The notes: generated by a model from the letters alone, not told the origin. A stretch of DNA of 64,000 nucleotides from Ferdinandcohnia sp047246645 (GCF_047246645.1 NZ_JBFOKR010000013.1:62001-126000); one strand, 5' to 3'; positions 17,506 to 26,614 are shown, counted from the first letter of the stretch. Numbers and translations are program-made.

Positions 17506-19623
17506 TTAAAAAACATTTTCAAAGTTATTTTGCTGTTCGGCCATAAGTTTCTGATACTTTCTACTTACTGATGATTGACTAATTCCAAGTGCCTTTGCTG
17601 CCTTTGTAGTGGTTTTATAATGTTTCATTGCCATTAATATAAGCTGCTCTTCCACCGAATCTAATGCTTCCTGAAGAGGTAAAATCTTCGTAACAATCGG
17701 CTTGGTCTTTTTCAATTCACTTCCTAAAAGAAGGAATCTATTAACAAATTCAGCATCGATTGCTTCATCATCAGCTGAGACCACTAAGCGTTCAATCATA
17801 TTTTGGAGTTCACGAATATTGCCCGGCCATGAATGGACCTCTAATAGATTAAGAGCATCAGGTGTTAGATGGTAGTTTCGATTGTATCTTTCATTCAATT
17901 GTTGAATAAAGTGAAAAGCTAATAATGGAATATCCTCTGACCTCTCACGTAACGGCGGTATATGTATCGGAATGACATTTAACCGATAAAATAAATCTTC
18001 TCGAAATTCCCTTTTCTCAACCATCTTCTCTAGGTTTTTATTTGTTGCTGCAATGATTTGGACATCTACTTTAATAGGTTTTGTGCTTCCTATAGGGATT
18101 ACCTCTTGTTCTTGAAGAACGCGAAGAAGCTTTACTTGAAGATGTAACGGCATTTCTCCAATTTCGTCCAGAAATAGCACGCCACCATCAGCTTGTTTAA
18201 AATAACCTTCTTTTCCATTTCTCTCTGCACCTGTAAAAGCTCCCTTGCTATAACCAAACAATTCACTTTCGAGTAAGTTTTCTGGTATTGCTCCACAGTT
18301 TAACTTAAGGAAAGGCTTCTTGGAACGTTTTCCAAACTGGTGAATCGCTTGGGCAATTACCTCTTTCCCAACTCCCGATTCACCATAAATGAGTACGGTC
18401 GAGGAAAAGTCGGCGATTTTCTTCACCTGTGTCATAATCTGCTCCATTTTAGTACTGCAATATATCAATTTTTTATAAAATAAATCCTTTGTTTTCATAT
18501 CATCTAATTCACGTTTATATTGGTCAGTAATCTCTCTCATATGGCGTAATTCATTTTTTAATTTAGTTGTTTCTGTAATATCCCTTGAAGCAATGATGAT
18601 CCGAGATAAATCCCCATTCTCATCAAAGATTGGCTTTCCAACAGCAAGGATTTTTTTTCCTGCCTTTGTTTCCTGTACCACGGATACTTTTTTCTTTTTT
18701 TCTAAGACAAGCCGTGTTACAGAAGGACTAAATAAGCCTTTTTGTTCAAGTTCAATAATATTTTTTCCTAGCAAACTCTTTAGTTCGACTCCCCAAAACT
18801 GAGAGATTTCAGTATCACTAAAACGAATTAATTCTCCTTTTGCATTTACAACAAGTATTTCATCATAGATGCTCGAAAGTATTGCATGCAGGTCATTATT
18901 CAAATCCTTTATATATTCTATTTCATTTGCCATCTCTTCAACCATTGGCAAATCTTGAACAATAATAATCATTCCATCAACTTGGTTTTCTGGTGTGTAT
19001 ATTGGACTAAAATCAACTAATACACTCATTGTTGTAGTAATCTGAAGCTGGTTTAAAACTGTAGATCCAGTCCTAAACACATTTTCGATATGTTCTTTTG
19101 CGAAGATTTCATCTGCGGATTTATGTAGGATGTTCTCTGGGGCCATTTTTATCATTTTTAATGCTGAATCATTGTAGGAGACGATATTTTTCTCACGGTC
19201 AACGACAAGGATTCCCATTGGAATCGAGGTTAGAATTACTTTTAAAAGGTCAATGTTTTGATTACCTTGTCTAAATAGTTCTGCTAATACATCTTCTCTT
19301 AAAATATATCCGCACAACTCGCCTTTCTCATCCCTTGTTAAAGCAAAGGGTTCTCCAATCATTTGAAAAATTCCAGGAAGCGAAATGTTCTTGCTGAACT
19401 GAGAGATATTATTGATAGGGATTAAACTTTTCGTGACCTCTTGAACTGATGCTCCCGTTTTATAAGCATGTATTGGGAGATAGCCAATAATGGTATTATT
19501 TTGTTTCAGAAAAAGGTAAGGTTCTTGGACTTCTGGTATAAATGATGTTACTGTTTCATTTTCAAGCTCCTCGATATCAACACATACTAGTGGTTTGACT
19601 AGTCTTTGATTAATAGAAAACAA
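17506..19623 (-). CDS. Sigma-54-dependent transcriptional activator of the polyamine cluster
   Basis: AAA+ enhancer-binding protein, 705 residues. Residues 1-115 look CBS-like. Two PAS-type domains follow (about 125-225 and 245-350), then a short coiled linker. The AAA+ domain has Walker A GESGVGKE (414-421), the sigma-54 contact loop GAFTGA (461-466) and Walker B LFLDEIGE (483-490). The C-terminus has a Fis/TyrR-type helix-turn-helix (TTTKAAKALGISQSSVSRKY). There is no receiver domain, so a metabolite ligand is likely. The start is TTG at 19623 behind GGGGG. It is the only sigma-54 activator in the window and sits among sigma-54 promoters, so it is the natural regulator of them; the ligand is unknown. 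Confidence 0.93.
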   Translation of the reverse strand: MFSINQRLVKPLVCVDIEELENETVTSFIPEVQEPYLFLKQNNTIIGYLPIHAYKTGASVQEVTKSLIPINNISQFSKNISLPGIFQMIGEPFALTRDEKGELCGYILREDVLAELFRQGNQNIDLLKVILTSIPMGILVVDREKNIVSYNDSALKMIKMAPENILHKSADEIFAKEHIENVFRTGSTVLNQLQITTTMSVLVDFSPIYTPENQVDGMIIIVQDLPMVEEMANEIEYIKDLNNDLHAILSSIYDEILVVNAKGELIRFSDTEISQFWGVELKSLLGKNIIELEQKGLFSPSVTRLVLEKKKKVSVVQETKAGKKILAVGKPIFDENGDLSRIIIASRDITETTKLKNELRHMREITDQYKRELDDMKTKDLFYKKLIYCSTKMEQIMTQVKKIADFSSTVLIYGESGVGKEVIAQAIHQFGKRSKKPFLKLNCGAIPENLLESELFGYSKGAFTGAERNGKEGYFKQADGGVLFLDEIGEMPLHLQVKLLRVLQEQEVIPIGSTKPIKVDVQIIAATNKNLEKMVEKREFREDLFYRLNVIPIHIPPLRERSEDIPLLAFHFIQQLNERYNRNYHLTPDALNLLEVHSWPGNIRELQNMIERLVVSADDEAIDAEFVNRFLLLGSELKKTKPIVTKILPLQEALDSVEEQLILMAMKHYKTTTKAAKALGISQSSVSRKYQKLMAEQQNNFENVF

Positions 19624-19707
19624 TGACTACAATCCCCCTTTTCTATTGATTATTTATATTATATCATTAATAATTGCAATTTTTTAACAAATCAAAAAAA
19701 TAAAAAA

Positions 19708-19728
19708 AGAGAAGATTTTACCTTCTCT
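19708..19728 (-). terminator. Terminator between the lipoyl-like gene and the activator gene
   Basis: AGAGAAG pairs with CTTCTCT. On the minus strand it is followed by TTTTTTTATTTTTTTG. It separates the sigma-54-driven small gene from the activator, so the activator should have its own promoter in 19624-19700. I could not assign hexamers there. Confidence 0.75.
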
Positions 19729-19749
19729 AATGCGTACAATTCGTATTTT

Positions 19750-19995
19750 TCATTCCAAAACAATTGAATCATCCTTTATGTATGTTAATACCATACCTGG
19801 AATGACTTCGTCGCCTATTTGGACCTCTATCGAATGTACTCTTCCATTGATTCCAACAGTGATTGCTTTGTTTTCACCATTCAACGTTTGAATAATAAAG
19901 AGTGGTTCCCGCTCACCTATCTTTGATTTCTCCTTTATTGGAATTTCCTTAATTACCCCATGGTAGGGGCTTGTAACTATTTCATGGTGTTCCAC
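19750..19995 (-). CDS. Lipoyl/biotinyl-fold protein lacking the modified lysine (81 aa)
   Basis: The pattern SPYHGVIKEIPIKEKSKIGEREPLF, then INGRVHSIEVQIGDEVIPGM, matches the two halves of the biotinyl/lipoyl hammerhead domain and fills the whole protein. At the hairpin where the family has an (E/D)xxK or AMKM motif, this protein has TLNG, so there is no lysine to carry lipoate or biotin. The gene has its own sigma-54 promoter and is divergent from aguA, so it is coregulated with the catabolic genes. The role is unknown; a structural or adaptor role for one of the cluster enzymes is one possibility. Confidence 0.75.
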   Translation of the reverse strand: MEHHEIVTSPYHGVIKEIPIKEKSKIGEREPLFIIQTLNGENKAITVGINGRVHSIEVQIGDEVIPGMVLTYIKDDSIVLE

Positions 19996-20035
19996 TCATT
20001 CACTTCCTCCCTCATTTCCTTTGTAGTAAAACTTA

Positions 20036-20051
20036 TGCAAATTATGTGCCA
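20036..20051 (-). promoter_or_regulatory. Sigma-54 promoter of the lipoyl-like gene
   Basis: On the minus strand TGGCACATAATTTGCA, a near-perfect match to TGGCAC-N5-TTGCA, 41 bp upstream of the start codon. Confidence 0.92.
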
Positions 20052-20109
20052 ATATGGAACCCCGTACAGTATGGGTTTATATTCGGTTTTCCTTTTAAGA
20101 GATATCAAT

Positions 20110-20148
20110 ATTATTCAGAAGTGCATAACTTATTCTGTTTTACATAAT
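20110..20148. promoter_or_regulatory. Candidate activator-binding pair between divergent sigma-54 promoters
   Basis: Two near-palindromes, 20110-20129 (ATTATTCAGAAGTGCATAAC) and 20129-20148, start 19 bp apart and fit TTATKCA-N4-TGMATAA. They lie 59 bp from one sigma-54 promoter and 41 bp from the other. The same paired arrangement occurs at 25376-25414 and 32333-32371. Confidence 0.7.
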
Positions 20149-20188
20149 GTGGTGTACATACGATATTCATTGTAACTATCTGTATATT

Positions 20189-20204
20189 TGGTATGAATTT
20201 TGCA
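20189..20204 (+). promoter_or_regulatory. Sigma-54 promoter of aguA-aguB
   Basis: TGGTATGAATTTTGCA: GG and GC at canonical spacing, with CA to TA in the -24 element. It lies about 80 bp upstream of the aguA start. Confidence 0.88.
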
Positions 20205-20284
20205 TGAGTATATTTAGAGAATTATAGTAGGAGGTTATTAGATTGGTGAGGATAAATGATCACACAGTCATTGGAGGTAACACA

Positions 20285-21382
20285 ATGGTAGATGCGTTAA
20301 CGAATTCGCCAAGAAATGATGGATATAGAATGCCTGGTGAATTTGAACCTCATAAAGCAACCTGGATGCTATGGCCAGAAAGAACAGATACGTGGAGACT
20401 AGGTGCAAAACCTGCTCAAAAGGCTTTTGCTGAGGTAGCGATTGCTATTTCAAAATTTGAACCAGTCACAATTGGTGTCTCCTCAAATCAGTACGAACAT
20501 GTTCGAGAAATACTTCCAAAGCAGATTAGAGTTGTTGAAATCTCCTCTAATGATGCATGGATGAGAGATATCGGGCCAACCTTTGTTAAAAATGACCAAG
20601 GTGCGATACGCGGTATTGACTGGGGTTTTAATGCTTGGGGTGGGCTTGAAAACGGCCTATACTTTCCATGGAATTTAGATAATCTGGTCAAACAAAAGGT
20701 ATTAGAAATAGAGCAAATTGACAGATACGATGCCCGTGATTTTATTTTAGAAGGCGGTTCAATCACAGTAGATGGGGAAGGTACCCTTATAACAACAGAA
20801 CAATGCCTACTTAATAAAAATCGTAATCCACTGCTTACCAAGGAAGAAATTGAAGAAAAAATAAAGTCTTATCTTTCTATCGATAAAATTATCTGGCTAA
20901 AAAGTGGGATGCTTTACGATGAGACTGATGGACATGTAGATGAAGTTGTTTTTTTCGTAAGACCTGGTGTAGTTGCAATAAGCTGGACAGATGATAAAAC
21001 TGATCCACAGTATGAAGTACTTGCTGAAGCATACGAACGTCTACAAAAGGAAACAGACGCGAAAGGGCGAAAACTGGAGATTCATAAAATTCATATTCCA
21101 AATCAAATTGAAATGACAAATAAGGATAGTGACGGTATTGATATTGCACGCCATAGTTACGGCCGCAAACCAGGAACAAAACTAGCTTGTACGTATATAA
21201 ATTGTTACATTTGCAATGGCGGCGTTATTATCCCTGCGTTCGGAGATCCTTTTGACAAGATTGCTTTTAACAAAATACAAGAGCTTTTCCCTGAAAGAGA
21301 AGTCATTCAAATAAATACAAGGGAAATTGCTTTAGGTGGCGGAAATATTCACTGCATTACCCAGCAGCAACCGCGACCATAA
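20285..21382 (+). CDS. aguA: Agmatine deiminase
   Basis: Hydrolyses agmatine to N-carbamoylputrescine and ammonia; guanidine-modifying (peptidylarginine deiminase) fold. The product has 365 residues, the family length. It shows NSPRNDGYRMPGEFEPH at the N-terminus, WMRDIGPTFV, LEGGSITVDGEGTL, and the nucleophile cysteine in GGGNIHCITQQQP near the C-terminus. Start: GGAGG is 7 bases before the ATG at 20285, matching family N-termini. A TTG at 20243 with its own AGGAGG is in frame and would add 14 residues. It is followed by aguB after 18 bp. Confidence 0.95.
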   Translation: MVDALTNSPRNDGYRMPGEFEPHKATWMLWPERTDTWRLGAKPAQKAFAEVAIAISKFEPVTIGVSSNQYEHVREILPKQIRVVEISSNDAWMRDIGPTFVKNDQGAIRGIDWGFNAWGGLENGLYFPWNLDNLVKQKVLEIEQIDRYDARDFILEGGSITVDGEGTLITTEQCLLNKNRNPLLTKEEIEEKIKSYLSIDKIIWLKSGMLYDETDGHVDEVVFFVRPGVVAISWTDDKTDPQYEVLAEAYERLQKETDAKGRKLEIHKIHIPNQIEMTNKDSDGIDIARHSYGRKPGTKLACTYINCYICNGGVIIPAFGDPFDKIAFNKIQELFPEREVIQINTREIALGGGNIHCITQQQPRP

Positions 21383-21400
21383 GAGGAAAGGACTGATCAT

Positions 21401-22273
21401 ATGAGCAAAGGTAAATTAAAAATTGCTTTACTGCAACATAGCTGTACTGAGGACCGTCACTATAATTTAGAAAAGGCTGTTGAAATGGTAAAAGCGGCTG
21501 CGAATCAAGGGGCGAAAATTATATGCACACAAGAACTTTTTACAGGGATGTACTTTCCACAAACAATTGATGTAACTAAATATGAATGGGCAGAGCCTAT
21601 TCCAGGACCTACCACAACTATCATGCAAAATTTAGCCCGTGAGTTAGGAGTCGTCATTATTACATCGCTTTATGAGTATGTGATAGATGGTATGTATTTT
21701 AATACTGTTGTAGTGTTTGATGCCGATGGAACAAATCTAGGAAAATATCGTAAGCACCATATACCTGAAGGTCCTCAATATATCGAAAAATATTACTTTA
21801 CTGAAGGTGATACGGGTTATCCTGTATTTGAAACGAAATTTGGAACAATAGGAGTTTTAATTTGCTGGGATGAGTGGTTCCCAGAACCATCTCGAATTTT
21901 AGCTTTAAAAGGGGCTGATGTTATTTTTTATCCATCAGCAATTGGCTCTGAACCAGATAACCCTGAACTTGACACTTCCCAAACTTGGATGGATGCCATT
22001 CGTGCGCATGGTATCCATAATAATCTTTTCATTGCAGCAGTGAATCGAGTAGGACGTGAGGATAGTAAGGAAGGATATATGGAGTTTTATGGACGGAGCT
22101 TTATTAGTAATCCTTGGGGAACAGTTATTGAAGAAGCAAAAACAAAAGAAGACGAAATCATACTAGCGGAGCTTGACCTTTCAGAAATTACAAAGGCACG
22201 TAACATTCTTCAGTTTCATCGCGATCGAAGACCTGATAGTTATGGGGAACTGTTGAAACGAGTCTTGAAATAA
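21401..22273 (+). CDS. aguB: N-carbamoylputrescine amidase
   Basis: Nitrilase-superfamily enzyme that converts N-carbamoylputrescine to putrescine, CO2 and ammonia. The product has 290 residues with a complete catalytic triad: E45 (QELF), K118 (YRKHHIPEG) and C155 (LICWDEWFPE). The intact cysteine contrasts with the serine in the GNAT-nitrilase protein of the same cluster. AGGAAAGGACTG lies before the ATG, and it is cotranscribed with aguA. Confidence 0.95.
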   Translation: MSKGKLKIALLQHSCTEDRHYNLEKAVEMVKAAANQGAKIICTQELFTGMYFPQTIDVTKYEWAEPIPGPTTTIMQNLARELGVVIITSLYEYVIDGMYFNTVVVFDADGTNLGKYRKHHIPEGPQYIEKYYFTEGDTGYPVFETKFGTIGVLICWDEWFPEPSRILALKGADVIFYPSAIGSEPDNPELDTSQTWMDAIRAHGIHNNLFIAAVNRVGREDSKEGYMEFYGRSFISNPWGTVIEEAKTKEDEIILAELDLSEITKARNILQFHRDRRPDSYGELLKRVLK

Positions 22274-22290
22274 CTAGTAAAATACTTATA

Positions 22291-22327
22291 AAATATCCCG
22301 AAGACCACTGTGGTCACCGGGATATTT
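22291..22327 (+). terminator. Terminator of aguA-aguB
   Basis: AAATATCCC (22291-22299) pairs with GGGATATTT (22319-22327). An inner CCAC/GTGG hairpin and a trailing T run follow. Confidence 0.85.
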
Positions 22328-22370
22328 TTGTTTCCCTTACCAATTATGTAAAAGGTAAGGTAGATTGAAA

Positions 22371-22393
22371 AAGCAGTGGAATATCCACTGCTT
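22371..22393 (-). terminator. Terminator of the aldehyde dehydrogenase-aminotransferase operon
   Basis: AAGCAGTGGA pairs with TCCACTGCTT around ATA. On the minus strand the stem runs into TTTTTCAATC. Confidence 0.85.
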
Positions 22394-22401
22394 CCTTATA
22401 C

Positions 22402-23781
22402 TTACTCTTTATCTAGTATTTCAAGCACTTTCCTAAACGTAGCCACAACCTGATCAACTTCCTCAATCGAAATTGTTAATGGTGGCTCGATACGGAATGT
22501 CTTTGAGTTTACAAGCGTCCCTGCAACTAATACTCCATTATCAAAGAGTCCTTTCGAAACCTCAAAGCCAATTTCATCTGTGTGGAACTCAACACCAATT
22601 AACAGTCCTTTTCCTCGAATCTCTAATACTTGTTCAGGAAAGTCGTGACCAACCTCCTGAAGCTTTTCTAACATATATTCACCAACCTCAGCTGACCGTT
22701 GGGGTAGCTTTTCTTCAAGTAATATATCAATTGTTGCTATTGCTGCAGCACATGCTAAAGGGTTTCCACCAAAGGTAGTGGTATGCATAAATGGATTCGG
22801 GAATAAACTGCTGAATACCTCCTCAGTAGCTACAACAGCACCCGCCGGCATTACACCACCGCCGAACGCTTTTGCCAAACAAAGGATATCCGGTACAACG
22901 CCATATCCTTCTGCTGCAAACATAGTTCCCGTACGCCCCATACCTGTTTGCACTTCGTCAAAAATGAGCAATGCTCCAAATTCATTACAAAGCTCCCGAA
23001 CCTCTTTTAAATAGCCATCCGGAGGTAGCACTACACCACCTTCACCTTGAATAGGTTCTAGAATAACTGAGTTTACATCTTCGCCAACTAGAGCACATGA
23101 TTCAAAAGTTTTCCTCATCATATCAATATCCCCAAATGGTACATGACGAAAGCCTGGAATCATTGGGAGAAACGGTTTTCTAAATACTCCCTTAGCTGTT
23201 GCCGAAAGTGAGCCCAAACTTTTTCCGTGAAAGGCTCTTGTTGTAGCAATAAAGGTAGTTCTATCACTATGCATTTTTGCAAGTTTAAGAGCCGCCTCAA
23301 CGCTTTCAGTTCCACTATTGACAAAGAATGAGTATTTTAAGTCCCCAGGTGTAATATCAGCCAAAATCTTTGCAAGCATTGCTCGTAAAGGATCAAGAAG
23401 GTCCTGACTATGAAGAGCCTGTCGGTTAAGCTGGTCAGTTACAGCTTTTACGACTTTGGGATTTCTGTGTCCTACATTATAAATTCCGAAGCCACCTAAG
23501 CAGTCAATATATTCCTTCCCATTCACATCTTTAAAGCAGGATCCTGAATCCGACCATTCAACAGCTGCGAATTGCTTATCCTTCGTTACTGTTTTTCGGT
23601 AATCAAGGAATCCTGGATTAACATGCTCCCTAAATCCATCTACCGTTTCGCGTGTAATCCATTCAGCTTCTTCTTTCGTAATACTTTCCTTTTCAATTAT
23701 CGATAACACCTTTTTTATATACCCGTTAACCTGTGAATAATCCTTTTTTACCAAGCTTTCGTTTGTAATCTCTACACTCAT
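22402..23781 (-). CDS. patA: Putrescine aminotransferase (PatA/YgjG-like)
   Basis: PLP enzyme transferring the amino group of putrescine to 2-oxoglutarate, giving 4-aminobutanal. The product has 459 residues, the same as E. coli YgjG. The long N-terminal extension typical of that family (TKEEAEWITRETVDGFREHV) is present. Other motifs are FVNSGTESVEAALKLAK, LIFDEVQTGMGRTG and the PLP lysine in CLAKAFGGGVMPAG. It is the second gene of a unit with an aldehyde dehydrogenase (17-bp gap), which fits putrescine to GABA. An ornithine aminotransferase role is less likely. Confidence 0.88.
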   Translation of the reverse strand: MSVEITNESLVKKDYSQVNGYIKKVLSIIEKESITKEEAEWITRETVDGFREHVNPGFLDYRKTVTKDKQFAAVEWSDSGSCFKDVNGKEYIDCLGGFGIYNVGHRNPKVVKAVTDQLNRQALHSQDLLDPLRAMLAKILADITPGDLKYSFFVNSGTESVEAALKLAKMHSDRTTFIATTRAFHGKSLGSLSATAKGVFRKPFLPMIPGFRHVPFGDIDMMRKTFESCALVGEDVNSVILEPIQGEGGVVLPPDGYLKEVRELCNEFGALLIFDEVQTGMGRTGTMFAAEGYGVVPDILCLAKAFGGGVMPAGAVVATEEVFSSLFPNPFMHTTTFGGNPLACAAAIATIDILLEEKLPQRSAEVGEYMLEKLQEVGHDFPEQVLEIRGKGLLIGVEFHTDEIGFEVSKGLFDNGVLVAGTLVNSKTFRIEPPLTISIEEVDQVVATFRKVLEILDKE

Positions 23782-23798
23782 TTTTTCTCTCCTTATGT

Positions 23799-25271
23799 TT
23801 AGTTTTCAAACCAACCCGATGGTTCGACCTGTAAATTGATATTTATCTGTTTAATCTCTGTAAATTCATCAAAGCCAAATGTTCCTAGGCCACGTCCAAT
23901 TCCGCTTTGCTTATAACCACCCCATGGTGCTTCATTGTAAGTTGGGTGGTACGTATTAATCCATGTAATACCTGCTCGAATTTTTTTAATGACACGAAGT
24001 GCCTTTGCTCCATCCTGAGTGAAGACACCTGCCGCTAGTCCATACGCGGTATTATTTGCAAGCTCAATCGCCTCTGCTTCATCCTTGAATTTTTGTACAG
24101 CAAGGACCGGTCCAAAAATTTCTTCCTGAACAATTCTCATTTCTGGAGTTGTATCAACAAAGATTGTTGGTTCTACAAAATATCCATTTTCAAGACCATT
24201 TGTAGTAATTCTGCTGCCACCACAAACTAACTTTGCTCCTTCGTCTTTACCAATTTGAATGTAAGAAAGAACTTTTTCCATATGCTGTTGACTTACGAGT
24301 GCACCCATTTCTGTATTTGGATCATCGCCAGGACCAACACGGATTTTCTTAGCCCTTTCTACCAAACTATTAATGAAATTGTCATAAATACTTTCTTCCA
24401 ATAAAAGCCTAGATCCCGCTGAACACACTTGACCTGCATTTGAAAATATTCCAAATAGGGCATAGTCAACCGCTGTTTCGAAATCAGCATCTGCAAAGAC
24501 AATATTTGGAGACTTACCTCCTAGTTCTAGTGAAATCTTTTTTATGTTACCTGCAGCAGCCTTCATAATGCTTCTACCAGTTGCAGTCCCACCAGTAAAT
24601 GAAACCTTATCAACTTTATGGCTTTCTGCTATCTCATTACCGACTGTCGGTCCCGCTCCCATGACCATGTTAGCTACCCCAGCAGGAATACCTACCTCTT
24701 GGATAATTTCAAATAATTTTATAGATGTAACAGGTGTTACCTCTGAAGGTTTAAATACAATTGTATTCCCCGCTGCCAGTGCCGGTGCGATTTTCCATAC
24801 TCCCATAAGAAGCGGATAGTTCCAAGGAACGATTAGTCCACAAACCCCCACAGGCTCACGTACAACCATTGCTTGCATTGGATCTGAAACATGATAGGTT
24901 TGGCCATCTGGTTTTGTCACTAAACCAGCATAATATCGAAAGCATGCTACTGCATCAGCTACATCAAATTCAGTCTCTCTATGGGGTTTCCCGTTATCTT
25001 CCGTTTCAAGCTTACTAATTTCGTCCGCACGTTCTTCAAGCTTATCTGCGATTTTAAATAAGTAGGATGCTCTTTCAGCAGCAGGCAGGTCAGACCAAAT
25101 GCCTGAGTCAAAAGCTTGTCGAGCAACATCGATTGCTATACGTGCGTCCTCAGCATCGCCTTCTGCCGCCTCGGCTATGACTTTCCCATTTGCAGGATTT
25201 ACAATTGAACGGGTCTTTTTGCTTTGTGCTTCTACCCATTCGCCATTTATAAACATTCTTAGCTTCTGCAA
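23799..25271 (-). CDS. Aminoaldehyde dehydrogenase (betaine-aldehyde dehydrogenase family)
   Basis: NAD-dependent aldehyde dehydrogenase of 490 residues, resembling GbsA and KauB-type 4-aminobutyraldehyde dehydrogenases. It shows VPWNYPLLMGVWK, the cofactor motif FTGGTATG, the glutamate in LELGGKSPNIVF and the cysteine in GQVCSAGSR. The start is TTG at 25271, with GGAGG 7 bases upstream. Paired with the putrescine aminotransferase it would oxidise 4-aminobutanal to GABA. Substrate assignment is by context. A perfect sigma-54 promoter precedes it. Confidence 0.87.
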   Translation of the reverse strand: MQKLRMFINGEWVEAQSKKTRSIVNPANGKVIAEAAEGDAEDARIAIDVARQAFDSGIWSDLPAAERASYLFKIADKLEERADEISKLETEDNGKPHRETEFDVADAVACFRYYAGLVTKPDGQTYHVSDPMQAMVVREPVGVCGLIVPWNYPLLMGVWKIAPALAAGNTIVFKPSEVTPVTSIKLFEIIQEVGIPAGVANMVMGAGPTVGNEIAESHKVDKVSFTGGTATGRSIMKAAAGNIKKISLELGGKSPNIVFADADFETAVDYALFGIFSNAGQVCSAGSRLLLEESIYDNFINSLVERAKKIRVGPGDDPNTEMGALVSQQHMEKVLSYIQIGKDEGAKLVCGGSRITTNGLENGYFVEPTIFVDTTPEMRIVQEEIFGPVLAVQKFKDEAEAIELANNTAYGLAAGVFTQDGAKALRVIKKIRAGITWINTYHPTYNEAPWGGYKQSGIGRGLGTFGFDEFTEIKQININLQVEPSGWFEN

Positions 25272-25310
25272 TTTTTATCCTCCCCTTTATTTATTCTCAA
25301 ACAGATATAA

Positions 25311-25326
25311 TGCAAAATCTGTGCCA
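25311..25326 (-). promoter_or_regulatory. Sigma-54 promoter of aldehyde dehydrogenase-patA
   Basis: On the minus strand TGGCACAGATTTTGCA, an essentially perfect -24/-12 element, 40 bp upstream of the start codon. Confidence 0.93.
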
Positions 25327-25375
25327 AGTTCGTAAAGTAAAGGTTTACAAAGGCTTATAGGCTTTTTATTCGAAA

Positions 25376-25414
25376 ATCATGCAAGCTTGAATAAGTTATT
25401 CACATGTGCATAAC
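25376..25414. promoter_or_regulatory. Candidate activator-binding pair upstream of aldehyde dehydrogenase-patA
   Basis: The best copy is GTTATTCACATGTGCATAAC (25395-25414), a near-perfect 20-bp palindrome. A weaker copy (25376-25395) abuts it at the 19-bp period. The pair lies 50 bp upstream of the sigma-54 promoter. Confidence 0.75.
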
Positions 25415-25432
25415 TACATATTTGAAGACTAT

Positions 25433-25465
25433 AAAACCCTATCCACAAATAATGGATAGGGTTTT
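25433..25465 (-). terminator. Terminator of potD
   Basis: AAAACCCTATCCA (25433-25445) pairs with TGGATAGGGTTTT (25453-25465), just past the potD stop. Confidence 0.88.
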
Positions 25466-25470
25466 TAGGT

Positions 25471-26529
25471 CTAGTTCTTAATTTCAGACCAAATTCGGTC
25501 ATATATTTGTGTTGCTTCACCGACGTCAATGTTATATTCACCTTTTGCAAGTTCCTCTTCAGGGACTTCTAAAGATTCTCTAACGTCATCAGGTAATAGC
25601 TTCATAGCTTCTACATTCGGATTACCGTATGGATATTCCATTGAAATCTCTTTACTAATTTCTGGTCGTAAAATAAAGTCAATAAACTTCTCTGCATTTT
25701 CCTTATGCGGGGCATCCTTTGGGATAACAAAGTTATCTTGCCACAAGTTCATTCCTTCTTTAGGAAATACTGTCTTAATCGCTGGATTCTCTCTTGCTGC
25801 AAGAGTAGCCTCAGCTCCCCAAACGATACCAGCCTTTACTTCTCCACTGACAAGAAGTGTTTTTGGACTGTCACTATCATACGCTTTAATATTTGGCTTT
25901 AGCTCAAGGAGCTTTTCCTTTGCTTCCTCAAGTTCTGCTTCATCTGTACTATTTTGCGAATAACCTAACAACGCAAGCATATTTCCAATGATGACACGTA
26001 CATCATCAAGTACGACAAGATTATTTTCAAACTCTGAACCAAACAAATCCGCATAACCAGTAATCTCTTTCTCTACCAAGTCTTCATTATAGGCGATAAC
26101 TGCTTTTCCCCACATATAAGGTACAGAATACTTATCTTCTGGATCAGCATCTGTTCCTAAGAAGCTTTCCCCAATGTTTTTTAAGTTAGGTATATTATCT
26201 TTATTGATTTCTGCAAGCATATCTTGTTTTCTCATAATCTCAATAAAATATGTCGAAGCTACGGTTATGTCATAACCGGTATTTCCGGCTTGAAGTTTTG
26301 CAAGCATCTCCTCATTCGAAGAATAAGTATCGTAATTTACTTTAATACCCGTTTCTTCTTCAAACTGTTTAATAACACTTTCAGGAAGATACTCTGACCA
26401 GTTAAAAACATTCAGAACCTTCTCATCCGATTTTCCACCTGCTTCATCTCCACCACAAGCAGCTAATACCATTGATAGCAAAAGCATAAGTGTCAGGGCA
26501 ACAAAACCAAATCTCCTTCTAAACGACAT
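25471..26529 (-). CDS. potD: Spermidine/putrescine ABC transporter binding lipoprotein
   Basis: Extracellular solute-binding protein anchored by lipid. The signal peptide is MSFRRRFGFVALTLMLLLSM followed by a lipobox VLAAC (cysteine near residue 24). The mature protein has the PotD/PotF pattern LNVFNWSEYLPESVIKQFEEE and DITVASTYFIEIM. The product has 352 residues. It is separated from potBC and potA but all have sigma-54 promoters. No terminator is seen between the GNAT-nitrilase gene upstream and potD, so read-through could add to its expression. Confidence 0.94.
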   Translation of the reverse strand: MSFRRRFGFVALTLMLLLSMVLAACGGDEAGGKSDEKVLNVFNWSEYLPESVIKQFEEETGIKVNYDTYSSNEEMLAKLQAGNTGYDITVASTYFIEIMRKQDMLAEINKDNIPNLKNIGESFLGTDADPEDKYSVPYMWGKAVIAYNEDLVEKEITGYADLFGSEFENNLVVLDDVRVIIGNMLALLGYSQNSTDEAELEEAKEKLLELKPNIKAYDSDSPKTLLVSGEVKAGIVWGAEATLAARENPAIKTVFPKEGMNLWQDNFVIPKDAPHKENAEKFIDFILRPEISKEISMEYPYGNPNVEAMKLLPDDVRESLEVPEEELAKGEYNIDVGEATQIYDRIWSEIKN

Positions 26530-26577
26530 GTAACAGCCTCCCCTTACTAAAATTGACTTCGTCTATACTAGTAATCT

Positions 26578-26593
26578 TGCAAATTTTATGCCA
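26578..26593 (-). promoter_or_regulatory. Sigma-54 promoter of potD
   Basis: On the minus strand TGGCATAAAATTTGCA, canonical spacing, 49 bp upstream of potD. I see no enhancer pair within about 150 bp upstream. Confidence 0.9.
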
Positions 26594-26614
26594 TGTTTAG
26601 AAGATTCAGTTTCG

